64,000 bases of DNA from Coniochaeta sp. PMI_546 (taxonomy: Eukaryota > Ascomycota > Sordariomycetes > Coniochaetales > Coniochaetaceae): positions 310,001 to 374,000 of the forward strand of contig MU271157.1 of NCBI GenBank assembly GCA_021432605.1, read 5' to 3'. The notes beneath the pieces were generated by a model. It ran no database searches. It saw only the letters and a program-made list of their open reading frames with translations, and had not been told where the DNA came from. Below, piece after piece: positions 56,368 to 64,000 of the stretch. The stretch's first letter is position 1. Each line of letters begins with the position of its first letter. Both the position numbers and the translations under genes were made by a program.

Positions 56368-59001
56368 TTAGTCGTCATCTTCCTCGTCCGAATCCGAGAT
56401 ATCAGGTGGCGGCCTAAAATCATCAACCATCAAGCTCTCCGGCAACCGAACCTGCGATGAACCAAGAGAGTAATGCTGTCCAACCATGAACCCGACCGAG
56501 CCCTCGTCCTCCACATAGTCAGGGAACGACGGTCCGCTCGAGCCCAGAAGCGGTCTTGGGACAGACTTCTCTGGCGAAACGGCGGGACTGGACGCTTCGC
56601 TGGCGGTCGTGGCTTGAGACGGTCGAACTGCGTTGACCTCTTGCCTTCCATGCAGCTGAGGTAATGAAGGTAATTGTGGTAGTGTTGGTGGCCTCTGAGC
56701 TGAGGCTGGGGTTTTGCTGGCGGGCAACTGCGGCCGTGCAAACACATCGTCTGTTGTACGCTTCGCAGGGGATGTTGCTTGCACCTGTGATGTCTGGTGT
56801 TGACTCGACGACACATCGGCATGATCCATGGCGCCATCTGATGCAACCTGCGTGGAATGAATGATGTCGCTGCGCAGCTGATCCTCGATCTGTTGCGGCG
56901 TGGATAGGATCAGCTGAGATTCTTCGTGGTTGGATTGCGTTTCGTCAGCGAACAGTGCACACCGTAAGTTGCCCAGCAGCTGTCCTACAACAGCAGGTGG
57001 GACGTATACATATTTCTGAGGAGGCCCCTCCACCCAGCCGTTCTTCTTCATCATTGCCAGTGAGACAGGGTTGTTGAGTTGGTAGACCTGCAACAACTCG
57101 TAGGCGAATTTGGACCCCGTCTGGGCGTTGAAGTCGCGGTTGCCGATACCGCTGTGCTCGTCAATCTCTCCTGGCTGCTTTGCCGGTCCGATTGTGGCCA
57201 TGTATCGTAACTCGCATAGCGGACGAGTGACGTACATCCAGAGGCGTGAGACAGTGTTGGGTATTTTGTAATTGCGGAACTCGTGGTTTTTCCTGCCGCT
57301 GGCGATGAGATCGGCTGGTTCAGGGTGAATGGAGATGATAATGTCCGATCGGTCTGTTTGTGGTGCCATGGATCTGATGACTTCGAGCGGAACACGTTGG
57401 CTTTCGAGACCTTGTGTATAGTACTGTGACTTCGCTACGGGCGTGTCCTGAGTAACATCATCCTCAACCTGGGTCACTTCTGGGACTTCGACTTGTACTC
57501 TCCGTCTTTGAGCAGTGTCGGATGGCGAATTCATCACAGCGGGTGTTTGCGAGGCAAGTGGTGTGGCTTTGACCATTTCGTGCTGCAAGCCTTCATGCTG
57601 TGTATAATCAGGGCGTTCGGCTCGAACTGTGCGGCTGCGGCTGCGGCTGCGGGTATTGTGGGAAGGCGGACTTTTAGGGACGGACTTCTGAGTTGTGAAA
57701 GGTGTAGCTGCGAGAAGATCTGCCTCCGAAGCTTCTAGTGCCTCAACGGGAGTATTTCGAGATGGAGGAGTTGGTGTCACCGCCGTCCTATGCTTTGAAG
57801 GTCCGTTGCCAGTGGAAGATGAGAACGCCTTGTCCGAATCTCCTCGTCTGACAGAGATCGGGCGTGGGTTACTGTGAACTTTGCGAGCCACGGGCGTAGG
57901 CGATCCGGGGTCGTACTCCGCATCGGAAGATTCGATCTCAAGTTCCTCTTCACTCGAGACTTTTGGCGTAGTAGGTGCCAGGGCTTCTGTCCGTTCACTA
58001 GGAATGTCGCGCGGAGTTGATGATATCGCAGCGCCAACAACGCTTTTAACAGGGGTTGGCCCAAGACTCAGCAGCTCATCATCAGAGTCTGGGATCTCAA
58101 GCTCAATTTCACCTAATGGACGCCTGTGGTTTGGCCCAGGAGCCTCCTGAGCAATAGCACTCGGGGTTGGCCTTCTTTCAGGTATTAACTCGCCCAGCTC
58201 CATACTAGCTCGTGCAGAAGCTACTTCGGTGACGTACGGAAGCCGCGGTGCTTTGAAGGGCGATTGTGTGGGGTTAGATGATGGGAAACCAGGAGCAGAG
58301 CTGTAGGAATCTTCGATAACCATCTTACGCGGTTTCGTGGCCCTCTCTGAGGTGGATAACGTCGGTAATGAAGGGTTGATGTTATGCGTCATCTCTTGTA
58401 AAGGAGATCGAAGAGGAGGGATTCGGTATCTCTCGGTATCTAACGGTGATGTTCCTATGGGTGTTCCCGGTGTTGGTTGTGATGACGGCACTTCCCACAC
58501 ATTTGACTTGGCCTTCTTGTGGACTGGTGTCTGCGGGATCATTGACGTGGCTCTGCTATCCGTCACATGGGACAAGGCCTTGTTTGGGACCTGCTCGTTC
58601 ATGTGGCCGAGGTTGCGCGAATCACCATCTTCGTTCTCTTCTTTCTCAATGTCTGAATCGTCCAAGCGTTCCGCGTCTTCGTTGTCTCCTGCCGTGGAGA
58701 GGAACTGCGTTAGGGTCTGGGTATAGAATGACGAGCTAGGGGTATCGCCCATGGTCTTCCGCCTCTTCTGCCGCCGTTCATCCGGTGTCGGCTCCATGTC
58801 AAAATCCTCCGGTTCGACCGGTTCAACATAGCCGATCTGCGTCAAGGTCGATTGCCTCAGCGACCGAGCTGACTGTGGCTGTCGGCCATACGTCCTGGCT
58901 GCTTTGCGTCGTCGAGGAAACTCGAGCTGGGCTGGAGCAGGCGAGGAATGGTAGACTCGTGACGGCGGAGCTTTGCCTCGAGATCTTGTTTGCGGAGGCA
59001 T
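56368..59001 (-). CDS. ASCH/PUA-like domain protein with long disordered N-terminus
   Basis: Single exon, 877 aa from the ATG at 59001 (MPPQTRSRGK); an alternative ATG at 59034 and an upstream TTG-opened frame exist. Residues 1-540 are disordered, rich in Ser, Thr, Pro and acidic stretches (EKEENEDGD), with Arg/Ser runs (TRSRSRSRTV) and basic clusters (RRQKRRKT) that look like nuclear localisation signals. A globular domain at about 552-690 (IISIHPEPADLIASGRKNHEFRNYKI, SRLWMYVTRPLCELRYMATIG, VYQLNNPVSLAMMKKNGW) has the layout of an ASCH/PUA-like domain, a fold used for RNA or modified-base recognition. The C-terminus is again disordered, ending in an acidic tail (SDSDEEDDD). Likely a nuclear, nucleic-acid-associated protein. 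I recognise no named orthologue. Confidence 0.8.
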   Translation of the reverse strand: MPPQTRSRGKAPPSRVYHSSPAPAQLEFPRRRKAARTYGRQPQSARSLRQSTLTQIGYVEPVEPEDFDMEPTPDERRQKRRKTMGDTPSSSFYTQTLTQFLSTAGDNEDAERLDDSDIEKEENEDGDSRNLGHMNEQVPNKALSHVTDSRATSMIPQTPVHKKAKSNVWEVPSSQPTPGTPIGTSPLDTERYRIPPLRSPLQEMTHNINPSLPTLSTSERATKPRKMVIEDSYSSAPGFPSSNPTQSPFKAPRLPYVTEVASARASMELGELIPERRPTPSAIAQEAPGPNHRRPLGEIELEIPDSDDELLSLGPTPVKSVVGAAISSTPRDIPSERTEALAPTTPKVSSEEELEIESSDAEYDPGSPTPVARKVHSNPRPISVRRGDSDKAFSSSTGNGPSKHRTAVTPTPPSRNTPVEALEASEADLLAATPFTTQKSVPKSPPSHNTRSRSRSRTVRAERPDYTQHEGLQHEMVKATPLASQTPAVMNSPSDTAQRRRVQVEVPEVTQVEDDVTQDTPVAKSQYYTQGLESQRVPLEVIRSMAPQTDRSDIIISIHPEPADLIASGRKNHEFRNYKIPNTVSRLWMYVTRPLCELRYMATIGPAKQPGEIDEHSGIGNRDFNAQTGSKFAYELLQVYQLNNPVSLAMMKKNGWVEGPPQKYVYVPPAVVGQLLGNLRCALFADETQSNHEESQLILSTPQQIEDQLRSDIIHSTQVASDGAMDHADVSSSQHQTSQVQATSPAKRTTDDVFARPQLPASKTPASAQRPPTLPQLPSLPQLHGRQEVNAVRPSQATTASEASSPAVSPEKSVPRPLLGSSGPSFPDYVEDEGSVGFMVGQHYSLGSSQVRLPESLMVDDFRPPPDISDSDEEDDD

Positions 59002-59702
59002 GTCTGGATACTTTCTGAATTCGGGCTTCCCCATCGGGCATACATGCGAGAAGTCCAAGTTGGCGACGTCTACTGTGTATCCGATGATGATGCAACTGCC
59101 ACCAAGCCCCACATCGTGAGCTCGAGGTTGCCACAAGTCATCAATGACTACCGTACCGGAAAGCGCGACGCGACGCGAACGCGAATTTGTGGGTCTTCCT
59201 GTTAATTGGCTTCATTAGTTGTTCAAGACAGCTTATGCAAACTAGGCGTACTGCATAACTTCTTCATTGCATTGAGAAGTAGCAGCATGTGTCACAGAAA
59301 TAACAGGCAGAGCATCGGTAGTATGATATAGTATTGATGTGTCTTGTGTCCTCCTTGATGAGGCCACTTTTGGTAGGGAAAATGTGGCTACCATCTACTA
59401 TCATCCCAAACCCATGGCATCCGTGTCGGCGTGAAATGTTATAGACGGAGAAGTGAAAAGCCGTGAAGGGGGTACTCGTGAGAAACCCTCAGCTCCGGGA
59501 CTCCAACTCCTCGATAGCCCAAAAAGAAAGGAGATAATGATATCGACATGCGGTGTAAAGGGGTATCAACAATCGACTCTTGACTCTCGACTCCCGCCCC
59601 CGACCTCTTCGAGTAGACTGGCAACGAGGTATCGGCCAGCTGGCGAAGTTTCCACCATGGTTCATCCTCGTTCAACTTCCCTCCATGCTCATTCTGGAGG
59701 CA
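59002..59702. other. Intergenic region (701 bp)
   Basis: Promoter of the ASCH-domain gene and 3' flank of the next gene on the same strand. Nothing else seen. Confidence 0.4.
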
Positions 59703-62700
59703 TCAGATCTGCACACCCCCGACTCCCTCATCCTCAAGACTCTCATCCCACCCGCCCGTCTCGAGCAACCACTCCCCCAACCGTTCCTTCACTAGCGTGA
59801 TGCCCTCTCCAAGCGCATCCTTCCACTGCTCCTGCACGACCCTAACCTTCTCCTTCAGATCATCCGTCAACCTCCCCATCTCAGCCCTCTTCATCTCCTC
59901 CACTCTCTCCTCATCCCGCCCATCCTGCTCCATAACCTTCGCCTTAGCCATGACAACCGCCTCCTTGACCTCATGCAGCAGGCAGAGCAAGTTCGTCTGA
60001 CTCTCGATAAACTGATACGTGCTCTTCTCCGCGTGCAACAGCAGACTGAACAGATACTGCATCGGATGATCCACATACGCCGGATTCTCCTCATATTCGC
60101 TGGCCGGGATCTGGATCGCGAAGCCCCTCATGTCGAGCGGGATCTTGTCCAGCAACCTCTTCAGCGCCGGCGCGATGTCCCAGAACGCGCCCAGCTGCGC
60201 CTCGACGCCCCGTACCACCGTCTCCTCCACCACGTCGCGGAACTCCTGCGTGCGGTGCAGCACCTCCTCGCTGAACGCCAAGCTGCGCTTGGCGGCGTCC
60301 TCGGCGAAGAAGGCCGTCGCGGACGCGACCTTGTCGGCGTTGCCGGAGAGGCGGTAGGGCGTGAGCACCATCTCGCGGTAGCGGTCGTTGCGGTCCGTCA
60401 AGATGTCGTAGATGGCGCGGTGGAGGTGCTCGCGGGACTCGAATATCCATTTGAGCAGTGTCAGCTTTTCCAGTAGCTCGGGCTGCTCGTCGCCCTCTTC
60501 TTGCGGCATGTTGGGGTTCGAGCTGTGCGTGTCGGAGAAGAGACGCCCCCGCAACTCGTCGAAGAGGGCGGTCGCGGTGGCGATGCGGGAAGTCAGCAGG
60601 TCGTTGAGCGGCATTACCACTACGCTCTGGAAGTCCTCGAAGTCTTTCTTCTCGAGCTCTTTGGCTTTGGCGTTCTCGGATAACTTGGCGTCGGCCTCGA
60701 TGCCGGCTGCTTCGGCGTAGCCGATATTGCCTGTGCTTATCTCTTGCTGCAGGTTTTGGCGCAGTGCCTGTATGCGCTGCTTGGCTTCCTCTGCTGCCTC
60801 TGCGCGCAGTTTCGCGCTGCTCTCGAGAAACTGGGCCTTTGTTGTCTCGACTTGGGTCATGTCGCTGAGTATGCGAACCGCGTCGCGGCTCTTGGTCAAT
60901 TCCGGGTGATTGTTGTTCACGGCCGGGTGGTGCCGTGGATATGGTGGCGGAAGTGTCACAAGACGGGAACAATCCAGGTGCGCTGGATTCGGGGTATTCG
61001 GCGAGGAGAGCGATAACAGCGAGTTCCGGAGGGGGTTCAACTGTAAAGGTGTTCTGACCTGCTCCTCCTCGTGCCAGCCCGCCTTCTCTGGCGGATAGTC
61101 GTGTACCGGTTGCCTGCTAGAACTAGCCTCCGGGGCATCCATGTACTGTAGGGCCTCACGAGCTTCCTTTGGGACACCCATGTACTTGGATTCCCGCTTG
61201 CTCCGTTCCATGCGTACCGGCTCGCCGTTGGAGTCGGCCTCCCACCATCTGCTTGCCGGCCGTCCACGAGAATCCTCCTCGTCCAGCGCGCTGCTTGCAC
61301 TCATACTAAGGATCGGCGACAGCGAGGGCATGTAGTTCGATGACTGCCAGTTCTGGCCCTGGTTGGTGCCTGAAGGAGACGGCGATGGAGCGTTAGCCGA
61401 CGAAGGTGTGTTCGATTGGATCGGGCTATCCCGGACTGTATGGGAGCCCGTCGATCCTCGGTGAGACCTCGGTGGTTCAGAGGTTTGTGGTGTAAATTCG
61501 CCTGCGCTCGCGGTCGATGACACAGCAGACTCTCGTCTCTGGGGCATCGGCCGGAAGAGGTCCCGGCTTAGGTCGAAAATCTCAGAGCCCATCGCACTGA
61601 TGGCGCTCGAATAGCGTTCTCTTCTGATTCTCGACTCGTTGACAAAGAACTCTGCGAACAATCGGACCCGCTCTGCATCGTCGGCCGCAAGGGCTTCCTT
61701 CTCCGCGAAGAGCGTGAAGCGGTCGATGGTAGCACGCGAGAACTGCTCGACGGACTGGCTGATGACGATCTGACGGGTAAGCGGCCTCGAAGGAGATAAG
61801 GGAGCAGGGTGGCTGCTTTCCCTGGATCGTAAGGGTGTCCGGGATGATGAGCGACTCTGGGGTGGAGGTGTCGGCAGAGCCTTGGGCGCGATAGAAGGGT
61901 GAGGCTCAGGCGTAGCACGCGCTCTCCGAGGCTGAGGTGAGAAGGGCGGTGTTGGCGTTTCAGGTCCCTCTTGCGTAGTTGCACTGCTTAGGGCCCTCGG
62001 GGTAGAACCACTTTCGTGACTGGCCTCCGAGGAGGACACAGTATCTGCTGTTTGTGGGGTAATCTGTCCTGCCCGACCACTCCGTGGAGTCCCCCTGTTG
62101 ATTGTCAGTCTACGGCTCAGGCCTCCCGAACCAGACGGAATGACAATGTCAGACAGAGGCTGTACGTCCAGCGACGCGTCTATCGAGTTGTGGACTCCGC
62201 CTCTTGTCCGGCTCTCGCTGCGGCGTTGTAATAGAGACTTTTCGCTCCGTAGAGCTCGCGCTCTTGCAAGGCCAGCAGCCGAACTCGCTTGGGATGTCGA
62301 TGAAGATATCGCAGACTCCGGTGGATTGGTGCTCGTGACACTGAGTTCCTCGCTCGTCCTTATAGGAGAGGGCTCTCTTTGGGGCGGATCATTCTCATCA
62401 TTTGTCCAATTTTGAGGCGTTGGTGGCACAGGGCCCAATGCAGTGACCCCTATGGGGGGTGGACGCCTCGTTGGTGGTGACATGACAGGGGCACCATTCT
62501 CGCCGGCTCTGCTTACACTTTGCGAGCGTGAAGATGCTGGCGGCGGACCGGGAGGTGGCGGCGGCAACTGCATGCCCATGGGCTGATCCCAACGAACCTG
62601 TGATGATGATCTTGACCTTGCAGATATCGGGCTGGCCACAGCAGGTGTTGACACAGCTCGTCGGGCACCAGGTGGGAGGTTCTGCGACGAATCCGAGTCA

Positions 62701-63425
62701 CTCCTAGTCGGAATCTGTAGTGTAAGAGGCGCTTGGTGTAATGCGTGAGGCCGGGACGATACCGACAAGGGATGTGGTGCCGCATGGTGGATTGGGGTAT
62801 GAGCATTAGAATACGATTCTGGGGAGTTAGAGGTCTGCTCCGTTTCCCTTCTCCTGCCAAATGACGGCAACCCAAAGCGCCTCTCTCGAGAAGCGCCTCT
62901 TGTCCCTGGAGGGGGGGCAAAGGTAGTGTTGGTTATCGGTGCTACCTCGGGCGATGGCCGCTGCTGTATGCTCGGTGGAGGGGGAGCTCTTGCGGCCGAG
63001 ATATTGGCAACTTGCTGTGCATCAAATGACATACTCGGGGGCCTTTGGCTCCGTGGCGGCGAATATGGAGGCGGCGGTGGTGGTGATGCTATGAATACAA
63101 GGATGAGTGTCCATCTTTCCATACGACACCTTAGATTCGACTTACGCTGAGATTCCTGGTAGGGATGAGACGGCCGCTCAGGGTGGCCAGGAACTGGTGA
63201 TGCTATCCATTGCTGAGGGTTGTATGGCTGAATGGCGCTCACAGGAGTCTGCGCGGAGGAGAAACCGTTGAGGGAGCTGTGAGATCCGGAGGCCATAGAC
63301 ACAGCAGACAGTGGCGTGTTAGTCTGGTTCGGGTGGTAGACCCCAAGGGAGGCTGTCAAGAGAGGGTTGAGTCCAGCGCGCAAACGCGCAGTTGGATCAC
63401 GGGCGGAGCTCATGGTTATTGACAT
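59703..63425 (-). CDS. Large disordered / C-terminal coiled-coil fungal protein
   Basis: Two exons, 63425-63146 and 63088-59703, with a 57 nt intron (GTAAGT donor, TTCATAG acceptor), give 1221 aa from the ATG at 63425 (MSITMSSARDPTARL); the ATG at 63413 is an alternative. The first 830 residues are Pro/Ser/Arg-rich and disordered, with poly-Pro segments (PSPPPPPPYSPP) that could bind SH3 or WW domains, and a helical island near 600 (VEQFSRATIDRFTLFAEKEALAADDAERVRLFAEFF). From about 835 the protein is a long helical/coiled-coil domain (QVETTKAQFLESSAKLRAEAAEEAKQRIQALRQ; LLEKLTLLKWIFESREHLHRAIYDILTDRNDRYREMVLTPYR) to the end. It is conserved-looking, but I know no name or function. Possibly a cytoskeletal or cortical scaffold; that is inference. 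Confidence 0.8.
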   Translation of the reverse strand: MSITMSSARDPTARLRAGLNPLLTASLGVYHPNQTNTPLSAVSMASGSHSSLNGFSSAQTPVSAIQPYNPQQWIASPVPGHPERPSHPYQESQRKSNLRCRMERWTLILVFIASPPPPPPYSPPRSQRPPSMSFDAQQVANISAARAPPPPSIQQRPSPEVAPITNTTFAPPPGTRGASRERRFGLPSFGRRRETEQTSNSPESYSNAHTPIHHAAPHPLSVSSRPHALHQAPLTLQIPTRSDSDSSQNLPPGARRAVSTPAVASPISARSRSSSQVRWDQPMGMQLPPPPPGPPPASSRSQSVSRAGENGAPVMSPPTRRPPPIGVTALGPVPPTPQNWTNDENDPPQREPSPIRTSEELSVTSTNPPESAISSSTSQASSAAGLARARALRSEKSLLQRRSESRTRGGVHNSIDASLDVQPLSDIVIPSGSGGLSRRLTINRGTPRSGRAGQITPQTADTVSSSEASHESGSTPRALSSATTQEGPETPTPPFSPQPRRARATPEPHPSIAPKALPTPPPQSRSSSRTPLRSRESSHPAPLSPSRPLTRQIVISQSVEQFSRATIDRFTLFAEKEALAADDAERVRLFAEFFVNESRIRRERYSSAISAMGSEIFDLSRDLFRPMPQRRESAVSSTASAGEFTPQTSEPPRSHRGSTGSHTVRDSPIQSNTPSSANAPSPSPSGTNQGQNWQSSNYMPSLSPILSMSASSALDEEDSRGRPASRWWEADSNGEPVRMERSKRESKYMGVPKEAREALQYMDAPEASSSRQPVHDYPPEKAGWHEEEQVRTPLQLNPLRNSLLSLSSPNTPNPAHLDCSRLVTLPPPYPRHHPAVNNNHPELTKSRDAVRILSDMTQVETTKAQFLESSAKLRAEAAEEAKQRIQALRQNLQQEISTGNIGYAEAAGIEADAKLSENAKAKELEKKDFEDFQSVVVMPLNDLLTSRIATATALFDELRGRLFSDTHSSNPNMPQEEGDEQPELLEKLTLLKWIFESREHLHRAIYDILTDRNDRYREMVLTPYRLSGNADKVASATAFFAEDAAKRSLAFSEEVLHRTQEFRDVVEETVVRGVEAQLGAFWDIAPALKRLLDKIPLDMRGFAIQIPASEYEENPAYVDHPMQYLFSLLLHAEKSTYQFIESQTNLLCLLHEVKEAVVMAKAKVMEQDGRDEERVEEMKRAEMGRLTDDLKEKVRVVQEQWKDALGEGITLVKERLGEWLLETGGWDESLEDEGVGGVQI

Positions 63426-64000
63426 GACTTGGCAAGCTGGATCGGGTGTCCTCGTTGGTATGGATCGCACACGGCCGACGTCGCTCTGCAGTTCAAGATC
63501 CGCATACAGGTCACACAAAGATGTCGAGGCTATTCTCGGACCGTTCCAACACAGGTCCGGTTGCTGCCTCCGATCCCGTAACCGCAGCCTAGCGCTCCGC
63601 CGTGCTTATATCCTGGATAACACCATACAGAGCAGGTGAAGAGTGGGGGAGTTGAGGAAGCCGAGAGGATAGTGTCGTCAACTACGATGCTGCCAAGGCC
63701 ATGGCTAGAGAGTACACAACGGGTCTCAAGTGCCCCGAGAGAGCAGAGCAATCGACCGGCTAAGTCGTCGGTCAAGCGAAGGTGAGGTACGGTGCGGTGA
63801 GGTGCTGTTTCGCCCGCAACCTTGTCCAACCTGTCAAGCTGTCGGCGAAAGGCACGGCTGACAAGACACGGAGGGTACGATGTATGTAGGTCGGGAGGAA
63901 GTGGGAGGGAGCGAATGCAGGAAGATAAAAAAGAAGATCGGTATCTCGTCCACTTGGACGGAGCACCGATATGGATCGAATGAGGGACAGGCCTGGCCTG
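63426..64000. other. Upstream region to window end (575 bp)
   Basis: 5' flank and likely promoter of the coiled-coil protein gene. No further gene is supported. Confidence 0.4.

Noticed and set aside
57620-57655. Repeated CGGCTG-type sequence
   Set aside because: Coding repeat for an Arg/Ser run in the ASCH protein, not a separate element.

Overview
The window is nuclear DNA of a filamentous ascomycete (Pezizomycotina, probably a sordariomycete; the genus cannot be fixed from sequence alone). The reasons are compact genes with 50-105 nt introns carrying GT donors, CTAAC/CTGAC-like branch points and short branch-to-AG spacing; alternating gene orientation with 0.3-2.5 kb gaps; and fungal families such as a HET-domain protein, Fungal_trans_2 regulators, a Kch1-type channel, MET10 and exocyst Sec3. 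I support 23 protein-coding genes. Exon borders were rebuilt by hand from splice motifs and reading phase. Several long open frames begin with TTG or GTG, and there I moved the start to the first sensible ATG. No tRNA, rRNA, CRISPR array or intact transposon was recognised.

Layout: 0.2-13.5 kb looks like an accessory block: a Fungal_trans_2 regulator without a zinc cluster, a short-chain dehydrogenase, a secreted Asp-box propeller, a HET-domain protein, a 1053-residue modin-like membrane-anchored protein and a medium-chain reductase. 15-31 kb holds a small basic protein, an Rsm1-type zinc-finger protein, a kinase-like protein lacking the catalytic Asp, a phosphoglycerate-mutase-like protein, a Kch1-type potassium channel and a copper P-type ATPase. 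32-46 kb is mostly housekeeping: sulfite reductase flavoprotein (MET10), a DmpA-type peptidase, mitochondrial hydroxyacid-oxoacid transhydrogenase, a GPI-type surface protein and Sec3. 47.8-52.7 kb holds the most interesting locus: a TPR-CHAT caspase-like protease transcribed away from a 308-residue beta-rich protein across a 358 bp shared promoter. 52.9-63.4 kb has a Zn2Cys6 regulator facing away from an NAD(P)-dependent reductase, an ASCH/PUA-like protein and a large disordered/coiled-coil protein.

Working together: the genes are not an operon and most pairs look unrelated. Plausible functional links are (i) the divergent CHAT protease and beta-rich gene, a candidate programmed-cell-death or allorecognition pair, with a HET gene elsewhere in the window; (ii) the divergent Zn2Cys6 regulator and reductase; and (iii) MET10 with a Cbf1-type CACGTG site in its promoter. 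All three are inferences.
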